Shown here: positions 43,999-52,319 of the stretch, piece after piece
Layout: every line of letters starts with the position of its first letter
Numbering within the stretch: the first letter of the stretch is position 1
NCBI GenBank assembly: GCA_951813395.1
Contig: OX638356.1
Coordinates: forward strand, 909,340-973,339
DNA length: 64,000 bases
Direction of reading: 5' to 3'
Source of the DNA: Longimicrobiales bacterium
Lineage (GTDB): Bacteria; Gemmatimonadota; Gemmatimonadetes; Longimicrobiales; Gaopeijiaceae
The notes under the pieces: generated by a model
Seen by the model: the letters and a program-made list of their open reading frames with translations, nothing else
Told to the model about the DNA's origin: nothing
Databases searched by the model: none
Made by a program: the position numbers and the translations under genes

Positions 43999-45234
43999 TC
44001 AGGCAGGCTTCTCTCGCACGTGCACATCGACGCCAAGCTTCTTGAGGCGGGCGAGAAGATGCCGTGTCTGGCGGGCCTTGTCGCGCTTCAAGTGGTCTGG
44101 TCCGAGGTCCTGGTGGAAGGAGTCTGTTGAGAGCATGTGCCAGATCGCGGTGAGGATCGCATGCTGGACGACAACGATCGACTTCTTCGGACCGCCGCGG
44201 CTGCGGTGACGATAGTAGAGCGTCCGGTAGTAGCTGCTCTTCGTCCGGGCTGCTCCCCACGCCACCTGCGACAGCGCGTCCCGCAGCCATGTGTTGCCCT
44301 TGCCGGTCGATGTTGGCTTTCGCTTTCCGGCGCTCTCGTGGTTGCCCGGGCAGACGCGGGCCCAAGAGGCGAACTGCCGGGCCGTGGGGAACCTCGTCAT
44401 GTCATCGCCAATCTCCGCCAGGATCGCTTCCGCAGACCGCCGCCGCACTCCCGGCACGCTCTGAAGGAGATCAAGGACCGCCGAAAAAGGGCGCGTCGCC
44501 TCCTCGATCCGGACCTCGAGGGTGTCGATGCGCCGCGACAGATGGTCGATCGTGCCCAGAAGGTCGCGCAGTAGGAACCGATGATGATCCCGGATCAGGC
44601 CGGGCACCACCTCGGCGAGCTGCTTGCGCTTGCGGCGAAGCGACCCGCGGGCCAAGTCGGCCAAGGCGTGCGGGTCCTCCTCGCCCTCGATCATCGCCTC
44701 CAGGATCGCCCGTCCCGTCCTCCCCATGATGTCGGATACCACCGAGCCCAGCTTGACGTTGGCCAGTTCCAGGGTCTTCGCCACCCGGTTGATCTGCCTG
44801 CTCCGCTCCCGGACCAGCACCTTGCGCAGCCGGGTCAGATCCCGAAGATCGCGGAACTCGGGTGGCGGCACGAAGCTCCCTCTGAGCAGCCCGCACTCCA
44901 GCAGCTGGGCGAGCCACTCGCAGTCCTTGACATCCGTCTTGCGCCCCGGAACCTGCTTCACGTGGCGGGCGTTGACCAACAGCAGCTCGAAGTGCGGTTC
45001 CAGCACCGCGTACACCGGCCGCCAGTACACGCCCGTGGACTCCAGGGCTGCATGCGTGACTGCCTCCGATCCGAGCCAGTCCCGCAAGGCCACCAGCCCG
45101 GCCATCGTCGTCGCGAAGGTGCGCGTCACCTTCCTCCGGCGGCTCCCACCGCTCCGCGCCGGGGTGCGAACGCACGCCACCACGCTCTTCTTGTGCACGT
45201 CGAGGCCCGCGCACCGCTCGTTCATCAAGTCCAT
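43999..45234 (-). CDS. IS110-family transposase (recombinase)
   Basis: 411 residues from ATG 45,234, which has AAAGGAG six bases upstream. The N-terminal RuvC-like DEDD domain starts CAGLDVHKKSVVACV, with ALESTGVYWRPVYAVLE and GRKTDVKDCEWLAQLL; the C-terminal Tnp domain contains LLQSVPGVRRRSAEAILAEI and FPTARQFASWARVCPGNHES, where the catalytic Ser lies in the family. IS110 enzymes recombine DNA guided by a bridge RNA from the element's non-coding end. No inverted repeats are expected, so element borders cannot be set by eye. Intact. Confidence 0.93.
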   Translation of the reverse strand: MDLMNERCAGLDVHKKSVVACVRTPARSGGSRRRKVTRTFATTMAGLVALRDWLGSEAVTHAALESTGVYWRPVYAVLEPHFELLLVNARHVKQVPGRKTDVKDCEWLAQLLECGLLRGSFVPPPEFRDLRDLTRLRKVLVRERSRQINRVAKTLELANVKLGSVVSDIMGRTGRAILEAMIEGEEDPHALADLARGSLRRKRKQLAEVVPGLIRDHHRFLLRDLLGTIDHLSRRIDTLEVRIEEATRPFSAVLDLLQSVPGVRRRSAEAILAEIGDDMTRFPTARQFASWARVCPGNHESAGKRKPTSTGKGNTWLRDALSQVAWGAARTKSSYYRTLYYRHRSRGGPKKSIVVVQHAILTAIWHMLSTDSFHQDLGPDHLKRDKARQTRHLLARLKKLGVDVHVREKPA

Positions 45235-45460
45235 TCCGGCTCCTTTGTGTGATGGTCCATGCACGGGGGCGGGCGCTTGTGAAAACGTGATTGTTCTGTC
45301 CGTGATCACGGCCTTGCCGGGCCGTGTCAACACTGCGGGATCCCTCGAAGCGCCGTGGGTCATGGTCCAACCCGGGCTCCCCAGCACCAATAAGACTGAC
45401 GACCTCTGCCCCTGGGCCGCAGCATAGTTTCAGTGCCTCGGGGTGGCCAGCCCCAAGGGG
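45235..45460 (-). ncRNA. Candidate IS110 bridge-RNA region
   Basis: This non-coding stretch directly upstream of the IS110 recombinase gene is where IS110-group elements encode their bridge RNA. It is about 220 bases, contains several short hairpins (for example CACGGCCTTGCCGGGCCGTG at 45,306-45,325, and GGGGTGGCCAGCCCC near 45,440), and no gene. Assignment rests on the known element architecture, not on a conserved sequence I can align. Confidence 0.3.
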
Positions 45461-45516
45461 CGGCCATGAGCGGTCCAACGACAAATGAGCCCGAACAGGG
45501 GGGCGGTTTCCAGCGA

Positions 45517-46990
45517 GAGATGAGGCTGAAGTTCGGGGCGAAGAGATCATTGGAGGATGATCGTGACACTTCGCACCGAACGGATCCGGACCCTCGACCA
45601 GATGCGGGCCTTCGTGGAGGGCAACGAACCGGCGGACTTCGAGTTCACCGACCGCACCTCTGCCTACGCCGTGATTCGCCGGACGCTCGTCCGATTCGAG
45701 TACCACACGCTCCGGAAGGCTGACAAGGGCCTGGTGCGGCGGTTCCTCGAGAAGGCAACCGGCTTCTCCGAGGCCCAGATAGACCGTCTCATCGCCCAGC
45801 ACCGCAGGACCGGAGGCATTCGTGACCACCGTTGCAAGCCCCCGGCCAAGCCCTTTCCGCGCCGCTACACTGCCTACGACGCGGCGCTTCTAGCCGAGGT
45901 CGACGAGGCCTTTGGCCAGCTCTCCGGACCCGCGACCAAGGTGATCCTCTGGCGCATGCGCCACGTCTACGGCGACGAACGCTTCGAGCGGCTCGCCCGG
46001 ATTTCCAACGGCCACATCTACAACCTCCGCAAGAGCCGCACCTACCGGACCGGGCGCCTCACCTTCCGTGAGACCCGCTCCACGCCCGCGAGCTTCGGAG
46101 TGCGCCGCAAGCCGCGGCCGGACGGGCAGCCCGGCTTCCTGCGCGTCGATACCGTGCATCTCGGCGACCTGGACGGAAAGAAGGGCGCCTACGTCATCAA
46201 CGTCGTCGACGAAGTCACGCAGTTCCAACACCTTGGAGCCGTCCGCCGGATCACTCAGCAGTTCATGGTCCCCATCCTCGAAGACCTCATCTCCGCCTTC
46301 CCCTTCACCGTCCAGGCCTTCCACGTCGACAACGGAAGCGAGTACGTCAACCGCAAGGTCGCGGACCTGCTCAACCGCCTCCACATCCCCACCTTCACCA
46401 AATCCCGGCCCCGCCGTTCCAACGACAACGCGCTCGTCGAGTCCAAGAACGGCAGCATCGTCCGTCGGTGGCTCGGCCACGTCCATGTCCCCCACGAACT
46501 CGTCCCCCGCCTCGACACCTTCCTCCGCGACAGCCTCTGCCCCCTCCTCAACTTCCACCGGCCCTGCCTCTTCCCCACCGCGGTGACGAGCGACAGCGGC
46601 CGCGTCACGAAGACCTACCGGCAGGACGATGTCGCCACCCCCTACCAGCACTTCAGATCCCTGCCCGGCGCCGAAGACTTCCTCCGGCCCGGCGTCACCT
46701 TCGAAGCCCTCGACCAACGCGCTTCCACCTCCTCCGACCTCGACGCCGCCAAGGCCGTCCAACGCGCCCGCGATACCCTCTTCCGCGCCATCGGCCACGC
46801 TAGAGACTCCGCCGCATGAACCACCTCATCCCAACCTCCTACCGGCCGCTGACCCGCCCGCCAGCCGGTCTCTCCCAACTCACCCGTTGCCCCTCTCCCC
46901 TGTTCATGGAGACATTGACACTCCAACAACTGCCACCTGCCTCGTTCTTCGACTCACTCTTCAGTCCGCACCGCGTTCAGCCTCATCTCC
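45517..46990. mobile_element. IS481-like insertion sequence
   Basis: The 14-base word GAGATGAGGCTGAA at 45,517-45,530 returns in reverse complement at 46,977-46,990, with weaker pairing further in. CGA lies outside both ends and may be a three-base target copy. One integrase-type transposase gene fills the element. At the right end the element cuts a minus-strand IS630-type transposase fragment, so it inserted into an older IS. Confidence 0.65.
45557..46819 (+). CDS. Integrase-core (rve) transposase, IS481-like
   Basis: 420 residues. An N-terminal helix-turn-helix part (RFLEKATGFSEAQIDRLIAQ, LARISNGHIYNLRKSRTY) precedes an rve catalytic core: PGFLRVDTVHLGDLDGKKGA (first Asp), VQAFHVDNGSEYVNRKVA (second Asp) and DNALVESKNGSIVRRWLGH (Glu). 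The C-terminus (LLNFHRPCLFP) is that of IS481/IS3-like enzymes. No frameshift signal or second ORF is present, which fits IS481 rather than IS3. Start ATG at 45,557 has GGAGGATG overlapping; intact. Confidence 0.88.
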   Translation: MIVTLRTERIRTLDQMRAFVEGNEPADFEFTDRTSAYAVIRRTLVRFEYHTLRKADKGLVRRFLEKATGFSEAQIDRLIAQHRRTGGIRDHRCKPPAKPFPRRYTAYDAALLAEVDEAFGQLSGPATKVILWRMRHVYGDERFERLARISNGHIYNLRKSRTYRTGRLTFRETRSTPASFGVRRKPRPDGQPGFLRVDTVHLGDLDGKKGAYVINVVDEVTQFQHLGAVRRITQQFMVPILEDLISAFPFTVQAFHVDNGSEYVNRKVADLLNRLHIPTFTKSRPRRSNDNALVESKNGSIVRRWLGHVHVPHELVPRLDTFLRDSLCPLLNFHRPCLFPTAVTSDSGRVTKTYRQDDVATPYQHFRSLPGAEDFLRPGVTFEALDQRASTSSDLDAAKAVQRARDTLFRAIGHARDSAA

Positions 46991-47103
46991 GAATTGGAAA
47001 TGACTCTCTCCTGTCCGGTCTTGGACCGCCGGAGCCAGCGTTCCAGCTCTTCCCGTTGTCCGTCGTCGATCTCCGGGACCGCTCGCGTGTAGTGATTCGC
47101 CAT
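46991..47103 (-). pseudogene. IS630-type transposase N-terminal relic
   Basis: On the minus strand from ATG 47,103: MANHYTRAVPEIDDGQREEL, then ERWLRRSKTGQERV, the opening of IS630-type transposases (compare LTxxERxxLExxxRSRTxxxR). The frame is lost at the border of the IS481-like element. No remainder is visible on the far side, where IS110 now lies. Confidence 0.5.
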
Positions 47104-47223
47104 GATGCTTGCTCGGGAACCGGGCCATTTGTCCCGGATTGCGGATCCGGGCCGGTCGCAACGGATGCCTGGACGGCCACACGGCCCGCTCCGCTGGTAT
47201 GTCTGGACGATGCGCACGAGTAA

Positions 47224-47238
47224 GTTGACACCGTCAAC
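47224..47238. promoter_or_regulatory. Candidate operator before the DUF5671 gene
   Basis: GTTGAC-ACC-GTCAAC is a perfect 15-base dyad, 39 bases before the ATG at 47,277; TTGACA (47,225-47,230) inside it could be a -35 box, though no clear -10 box follows. A standard ribosome binding site, AGGAGGAAGAG, precedes the ATG. Confidence 0.4.
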
Positions 47239-47276
47239 AACTTCGGATCGAGCACTCCAACAGGAGGAAGAGCCAG

Positions 47277-47921
47277 ATGGCCGTCAGCGACGAGATTTCC
47301 GGATTCCTGAAAGCGGGCCTGGAGCGCAGCATACCCCGCGAGAAACTCAAGGAGGTGCTTCTCGAGGCCGGTTGGCCGCAAGACCGGGTTCGACGCGCCC
47401 TGGGCGGATTCGCCGATGTCGCGTTTCCGATCCCCGTCCCCCGCCCGGCACCCTACCTGTCCGCTCGCGAGGCCTTCCTCTACCTCGTTCTCTTCGGCAC
47501 GCTGTATGGCAGCGCGATCAGCTTCGGGGGCCTTCTCTTCGCGTTCATCCATCAGGCGTTTCCCGATCCTTCCCTGGACCCCGCCGCCGCCCTGAAGATG
47601 GCGCGCGAGGAGATCCGGTGGTCGATCTCCTTCCTGGTCGCGACGTTTCCCGTCTTCGCCTTCACCTTCTGGACCAACGATCGGGCCGTCCGGAAAGACC
47701 CGGGTCGACGCCTCTCACGAGTTCGGCAATCGCTGACGTACCTGACACTGTTCGTGGGTGCAGCCACCCTCATCGGCGTGGTCACGAGTATCGTCTACAA
47801 CCTCCTCGGCGGCGAATTGACGGTCCGGTTCGTCCTGAAGGCTCTGACTGTCGCCACGATCACCGGCTCGTTGTTCGGGTACTTTCTCCGAGACGTGCGC
47901 CGCGAGGAGGTGGCAGAATGA
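47277..47921 (+). CDS. DUF5671-domain membrane protein
   Basis: 214 residues. A soluble N-terminal helix pair (SGFLKAGLERSIPREKLKEV, LLEAGWPQDRVRRALGGFAD) resembles a small UBA/SHOCT-like unit, followed by four membrane segments in the DUF5671 pattern (YLSAREAFLYLVLFGTLYGS, RWSISFLVATFPVFAFTFW, TYLTLFVGAATLIGVVTS, ALTVATITGSLFGYFLRDV). The motif FPVFAFTFW with DRAVRKDPGRR after it is characteristic. Function unknown. It is coupled to the next gene by an ATGA overlap; the pair is common together. Confidence 0.82.
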   Translation: MAVSDEISGFLKAGLERSIPREKLKEVLLEAGWPQDRVRRALGGFADVAFPIPVPRPAPYLSAREAFLYLVLFGTLYGSAISFGGLLFAFIHQAFPDPSLDPAAALKMAREEIRWSISFLVATFPVFAFTFWTNDRAVRKDPGRRLSRVRQSLTYLTLFVGAATLIGVVTSIVYNLLGGELTVRFVLKALTVATITGSLFGYFLRDVRREEVAE

Positions 47922-48418
47922 ACCTCTCGCAGCGATCCATCGTGTTGGGAGCAGCAGGAACGGCCGTTGTCGCGGCGGTGGCGGTTGGGCTGGTACTCCT
48001 GGGACCCCCCTCACAGGAGCGCGAGCGCCGTATCGACGACCGGCGAGTGGCTGACCTGAACGGGATCGCGGCGGCCACCAATCTCTACTGGACTCGACAT
48101 GGGCGGCTGCCGGCATCTCTGGACGAACTGGCGGTCGAGCCCGGCCCGACGATCAGCACCCGCGATCCCACCAGTTCGGAGATGTACGGATACCGCGCGC
48201 TCGACGATGGACGCTACGAGGTGTGCGCAGCCTTCGCTGCGGATTCCGGGGCACCCACCAGAAGTTCTTCGGTCATTCAGAGGAGCTGTCAGGGATGCCA
48301 CGGCCCGGACTCGCCCGCTGCGACCCGGGTCGACGATCCAGTCGCTGCGCACCTCGGGCTGCGGGACCTGTGGGCGCACGGTGCGGGACGACAGTGCTTC
48401 CAGATGCGGGCGCGATGA
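47918..48418 (+). CDS. Hypothetical secreted/anchored protein paired with DUF5671
   Basis: 166 residues. One N-terminal membrane helix (IVLGAAGTAVVAAVAVGLVL), then RRVADLNGIAAATNLYWTRH and GRLPASLDELAVEPG, a pattern like the pilin-like 'LxxIxxAxxxYWxxxGRLPxSLxEL' region in proteins found next to DUF5671. The C-terminus has WAHGAGRQCFQM. A CQGCH sequence appears near residue 128; it looks like a heme-attachment motif but relatives I recall lack it, so it may be accidental. ATG overlaps the DUF5671 stop. Confidence 0.65.
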   Translation: MNLSQRSIVLGAAGTAVVAAVAVGLVLLGPPSQERERRIDDRRVADLNGIAAATNLYWTRHGRLPASLDELAVEPGPTISTRDPTSSEMYGYRALDDGRYEVCAAFAADSGAPTRSSSVIQRSCQGCHGPDSPAATRVDDPVAAHLGLRDLWAHGAGRQCFQMRAR

Positions 48419-48479
48419 CGCGGTGGTGGGGCTCCCGGCCCGGCTCCCATTTGATCGACAAGGTTCCTCCGGAGTAGTG

Positions 48480-48501
48480 AAGTGTTGAGTTTTCAGCACT
48501 T
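48480..48501. promoter_or_regulatory. Candidate BlaI/MecI-type operator
   Basis: A 22-base dyad with arms AAGTGTTGA and TTCAGCACTT (eight of ten pairs match) lies 63 bases before the blaI start. It overlaps a possible -35 box (TTGAGT, 48,485) and precedes TTAAGG at 48,507. BlaI-family repressors bind such dyads, typically centred on TACA/TGTA-like words; here the core is GTGTTGA, so the specificity would differ. Location fits autoregulation of the operon. Confidence 0.5.
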
Positions 48502-48564
48502 TTGTGTTAAGGTGCCTCCATTGTAGAGATCTCGGCCGGTCCCGAGCGAAAGGAGGCAGTCGAA

Positions 48565-48948
48565 GTGAACGCGCTCCCGAAGCTGAGCAGACGAGAACGC
48601 GAAGTCATGGATATCGTCCACGAACTGGGGGACGTGACGGCCGCCCGGATCCAGGAGAACATGGCCGACCCGCCGACGTATTCCGCCGTACGTTCGACGT
48701 TGCGGATCCTGGTGGAGAAGGGACACCTGGTGCGCGAGCGGGACGGACCCCGCTACGTCTATTCGCCCACGATGCCGGCGCGGCGCGCGCGGCGTTCGGC
48801 GATGCGCCACGTCCTCAGGACATTCTTCCGCGGCTCCGTGGAGGGAGCCGTGGCTACCCTGCTCGAACTGCGCGGAGACGACCTCACTCCCGAGGAGCAC
48901 ACCCGGATCGCGGAGATGATCGAGCGGGCCGCGAAGGAGGGCCGGTGA
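48565..48948 (+). CDS. blaI: BlaI/MecI/CopY-family transcriptional repressor
   Basis: 127 residues. The winged-helix domain starts LPKLSRREREVMDIVHELGD and contains PTYSAVRSTLRILVEKGHLV, the recognition helix and wing; YVYSPTMPARRARRSAMRHV follows, the site region that in BlaI is cleaved on induction, then a dimerisation helix. It represses itself and the linked sensor protease gene. GTG start at 48,565 has AAAGGAGG upstream. Its stop overlaps the M56 gene start. Confidence 0.92.
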   Translation: MNALPKLSRREREVMDIVHELGDVTAARIQENMADPPTYSAVRSTLRILVEKGHLVRERDGPRYVYSPTMPARRARRSAMRHVLRTFFRGSVEGAVATLLELRGDDLTPEEHTRIAEMIERAAKEGR

Positions 48949-50954
48949 ATACCGCGGGTGCCACGCTATTCAGTGAGGCGCCGGGAGCGGCCACGCTGAC
49001 GGCGCAGGTTACGTGCCTGCTGCTGCTGGCACTCGTGCTCGCGTGGCTCGGGCGGCGCGGGTCGCCCAGGACTCTCCATCTGCTGTGGACCACAACGTTT
49101 GTTCTCGTCCTCGCACTCCCCCTCCTGGGCCCCATCGGTCCATCGTGGAACGTGCCGCTCCTTCCGGCCGTCGCCGGCGAGCCCTCGGCAGCCCTGGGCT
49201 CCGACCTCCGCGAGCTGCTGGTTGACGATGTGGGCCCGGTCCCACCGCCGGAGACCGCCGACATGCGCAAGGCCGTGGTAGTGGCGGAACTGGCCCGGTT
49301 GCGCGGACGCACCGGTGGGGCCGATGGTGCTCCAGCGACCGCCGCCACGGGGCACGCCGTCGCTCGGATCGCCTGGATTGTCTGGATCATCGGGTGCGGG
49401 CTTTCGCTGATCTCGCTGGCCGTCTCGGGCCTGCGCTTGCAGGGTCTGGTGCGAACGGCGCGTCCTGTGCGCGATCCCGAGTGGGTGGGTCAGGCCGAGG
49501 CGGTACGGCGCCGGCTGGGTCTCCGCGCCGGGGTACAACTCCTGTTCAACGGGGCGGTCGAGACGCCGATGACTGGCGGGCTCTGGCGACCGGTGATTCT
49601 GCTTCCCGAGTCGGCGGCGTCCTGGGGCCGGGAGCGGCGCGCCGTCGTGCTCTCGCACGAACTCATCCATGTACGCCGCCGGGACGCGCTCCGGCAGCTC
49701 ATGCGCCGGGGCGTGCTTGCTCTCTACTGGTTCCACCCTCTGGTGTGGATCGCTTCGCGCCTGGCCGCGCTGGCGAGCGAGAAGGCCTGCGACGAAGAGG
49801 TGCTGAGCCTCGGCACGCGGCCCTCGGAGTATGCTCGCCACCTTCTCTTCCTGGCCACCGGCGTCGCCCGCGGTGGTCCGAGAGCGCTCGCGTTGCCCAT
49901 CGTGCAGCCCTCGCAACTGGAGCGGAGGATCAAGTCCATCCTCGCACGCCGCCGTCCGCACACCAGTTTCGTGCGCACGGCCCTGACACTGATGGTCATC
50001 GGCGCAGCAGGGGTGTCGGTCGCATTCGTGCGCCCGGTACCCGCTACGGTCCCCGCCGTGATACCGGGCGAAGCCTCCTCGCGCACCGCAGCACGGGCCG
50101 CCATTGTGGCTGAGGCCGCGGCCGAATTCAGCCGGGACGAGACCGCGACCTCGGCCGCGTTGCCGGAAATCAAGTGCTTTTCGTCCTCCAATGATTCGAT
50201 TTCGTCGTTCTCCATCCGTGGCGACGGCCGCATGGTTCCGAATTGGAAATGGACGGACGGCGGATTCACGATCGTGAGACGCGTCGGGGAAGGGCTGCTC
50301 TGCATGCGTGCGGAAGGGGATATCACCCTGAACGCCGACGGAACCGCGGTCCAGGCGCTGGGCGACGACAGCTGGCTCGTCTTCGAGTCGCGGCGCGAGA
50401 AGACCCACCGCCTCGCGGTCTTCACGCGGACGCTGGACGTGATCGAACGCGAATGGAGCGTCGACGGAATCCGCCAGCCCCCGGACGCGGAGGCGCTGCG
50501 GTGGCGCGAATTGATGTTCACGATCATGCACGAATACCAGGAGGTGTGGCTCTCATACGCAGGCGCGATGATTCTCTACGGCAAGATCTCCGGTTACCGC
50601 GACGATCTCTCGAAGCTGAGGTCCGCGATACGGGACGGGGAACTGGCACGGGCGCAGCGCTTGGCAGGGGATCTCGACGGATGGCGGGCGGGGCTCCGAC
50701 GAATCACGGAGACGATCCAGCAGTCCGGCCTCGATGACGAACTTGCGGCGATCGCACGGCGGCTCGCCGAGTACGACCTTGTTGCAGCCCGACTTGAAAC
50801 GGAAATCGAAGCGTCTGAACTCGACGACCGCCTCGGTGAGCTGGCGGACCAAGTCCAGGGCGAAATCAGAACGCTGGGTCTCGACCTGCGATTGACGGAG
50901 GCCGAGCGCTCGCTGGGAAAGGTCATCGCCGAACTGCAGGAGGTGACCCGATGA
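48945..50954 (+). CDS. blaR1: M56-family (BlaR1-like) sensor metalloprotease
   Basis: 669 residues. Membrane segments near residues 20-35, 45-65 and 145-165 surround the M56 zinc protease domain; the motif HELIHVRRRD begins at residue 238, and ASEKACDEEVL near 280 supplies the Glu ligand. A fourth membrane segment (about 345-365) leads to a C-terminal 300-residue extracytoplasmic part without the penicillin-binding domain of BlaR1: strand-rich to about 510, then helical (LRRITETIQQSGLDDELAAI). The signal detected is therefore probably not a beta-lactam. It should cleave BlaI on activation. GTG start overlaps the blaI stop; its own end overlaps the next gene. Confidence 0.88.
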   Translation: MNTAGATLFSEAPGAATLTAQVTCLLLLALVLAWLGRRGSPRTLHLLWTTTFVLVLALPLLGPIGPSWNVPLLPAVAGEPSAALGSDLRELLVDDVGPVPPPETADMRKAVVVAELARLRGRTGGADGAPATAATGHAVARIAWIVWIIGCGLSLISLAVSGLRLQGLVRTARPVRDPEWVGQAEAVRRRLGLRAGVQLLFNGAVETPMTGGLWRPVILLPESAASWGRERRAVVLSHELIHVRRRDALRQLMRRGVLALYWFHPLVWIASRLAALASEKACDEEVLSLGTRPSEYARHLLFLATGVARGGPRALALPIVQPSQLERRIKSILARRRPHTSFVRTALTLMVIGAAGVSVAFVRPVPATVPAVIPGEASSRTAARAAIVAEAAAEFSRDETATSAALPEIKCFSSSNDSISSFSIRGDGRMVPNWKWTDGGFTIVRRVGEGLLCMRAEGDITLNADGTAVQALGDDSWLVFESRREKTHRLAVFTRTLDVIEREWSVDGIRQPPDAEALRWRELMFTIMHEYQEVWLSYAGAMILYGKISGYRDDLSKLRSAIRDGELARAQRLAGDLDGWRAGLRRITETIQQSGLDDELAAIARRLAEYDLVAARLETEIEASELDDRLGELADQVQGEIRTLGLDLRLTEAERSLGKVIAELQEVTR

Positions 50955-52180
50955 CAGCCCGCGCGGTGGTCGTGGCTGCCGTTCTCGGCGCACTCGGCTT
51001 CCATGCCCGGGCGTCGGCGGCGCAGGAGGTCGCCAATCTCCCGGCCGAGGACCGTCTCCTGTCACCGGATGTCGAACTCGTGTACCGCATTGGGTCGGCG
51101 GACGCCGCGGCCGAGTGGCAGCAGTTCTCGTCGATCCCGAGCCTGGGATTCGACGACGCGGGGAACCTGCACCTCATGGACCGGACAGGAGGACTCACGG
51201 GTCAGGCCCGCATCGTCGTCGTCGACCCGGCGGGCGGGCTGGCAGGCGAATTCGGTCGCTCGGGCGAGGGTCCCGGCGAATTCCGGGCGCCCCGGCAGAT
51301 GATCGTATGGCCCGACGGGACCACGCTCATCGAAGACATCTTGCACATGGGCTACCACGTCTTCGGGCCCGGCGGCGTGTTCGAGCGGATGGTCAGCGAC
51401 GAGGCGGGCAGCGACATGCGCCCGGAGCGCACGGCCGGCCGCACGGTCATCGGCGGTTCCTGGGACGCCTCGGCGGGACAAGGGCGCGCGATCGTCCGCT
51501 TCGACCTCTCGTCCGCCGAGGTGGAGGAGCAGACGCTGGTCGAGGTGTGGCAACCGCGCGAACAGGAGGTGCGAACCCACGAAGTCGAGGACATCGACGA
51601 CATGGTGCGCGCCGTCTGGGGGTTCGAACCCGAGTTGCTGTTCGACGCTCTGCCGTCGGGTGGGGTTGCGTTCTCGGACTCGTCGGCCTACGCGATCAAG
51701 CTGAGTGAACCGTCCGGCGCCGTATCCCGCATCCTGCGCCGACCCATCCAGCCGCTGGCGGTGACGGAGGACATGAGGCGGGCGGAGCGCGAACGCCGAA
51801 TCGCGCGGCTGCAAGGCCGACCGGTCAACGTGAGGGGTTCGCCTTCGCCCGAGGCGCTTGCGATGCTGAACGCGCTGACCGGGTCCCAGCTGACCGCCAT
51901 CGAGAACATGCGGTTCTTCTCCGAGGTACCGGTAGTCGCGGCTGTCCGCTCCACCTGGGACGGAGCCCTCTGGATCCAGCGCGGTGCGGAGCCGGGCGTA
52001 GAGAAGCCGGGCCCCATCGACGTGCTTGCCGGGGACGGTCGCTACGTCGGCACCATCGCTCCGGAAGTCCTCCCCATGCCGAACGCCTTCGGCCCGGCCG
52101 GTCTCGTCGCCTTCGTCGAAGCCGATGAGTTCGATGTCCCCGTCGTCACCGTGAGGCGTCTGCCGCCCGCGATCCGCTAA
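50951..52180 (+). CDS. 6-bladed beta-propeller protein, exported
   Basis: 409 residues. Signal peptide MTARAVVVAAVLGALGFHAR, cleaved after a typical A-S-A. The mature part has propeller blades such as LGFDDAGNLHLMDRTGG and FGRSGEGPGEFRAPRQMIVW, the GxGPGEF motif of the 6-bladed family. The ATG overlaps the M56 stop (ATGA), so it is the third gene of the blaI operon and is probably induced with it. In this window there are two such proteins, the other being the lipoprotein at 42,684. Ligand unknown. Confidence 0.82.
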   Translation: MTARAVVVAAVLGALGFHARASAAQEVANLPAEDRLLSPDVELVYRIGSADAAAEWQQFSSIPSLGFDDAGNLHLMDRTGGLTGQARIVVVDPAGGLAGEFGRSGEGPGEFRAPRQMIVWPDGTTLIEDILHMGYHVFGPGGVFERMVSDEAGSDMRPERTAGRTVIGGSWDASAGQGRAIVRFDLSSAEVEEQTLVEVWQPREQEVRTHEVEDIDDMVRAVWGFEPELLFDALPSGGVAFSDSSAYAIKLSEPSGAVSRILRRPIQPLAVTEDMRRAERERRIARLQGRPVNVRGSPSPEALAMLNALTGSQLTAIENMRFFSEVPVVAAVRSTWDGALWIQRGAEPGVEKPGPIDVLAGDGRYVGTIAPEVLPMPNAFGPAGLVAFVEADEFDVPVVTVRRLPPAIR

Positions 52181-52188
52181 CACCGGCT

Positions 52189-52245
52189 GAGCAGGGAGTC
52201 AGCATGAATCGTCTGGCAAGCGCACGGCTGGCGCGGGAGGGCTGA
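52189..52245 (+). pseudogene. HicB C-terminal relic
   Basis: The 57 bases encode EQGVSMNRLASARLAREG and TGA. The intact HicB at 37,304-37,630 ends EQGVSMNRLVSARLAREG: 17 of 18 residues agree while the DNA differs at many third positions. Nothing of the HicB N-terminus or of a toxin is seen next to it. Confidence 0.6.
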
Positions 52246-52319
52246 CGCCGGTCATCGAGACCATCTCTCACGGGTCGCAGCCGCTTCTCTGATCGACAGG
52301 TTGCCGTTACCCAACCCGC

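Noticed and set aside
48290-48310. CQGCH in the protein at 47,918-48,418 as a heme c site
   Set aside because: Single motif in a small protein whose relatives, as I recall them, have none; not enough to call a cytochrome.
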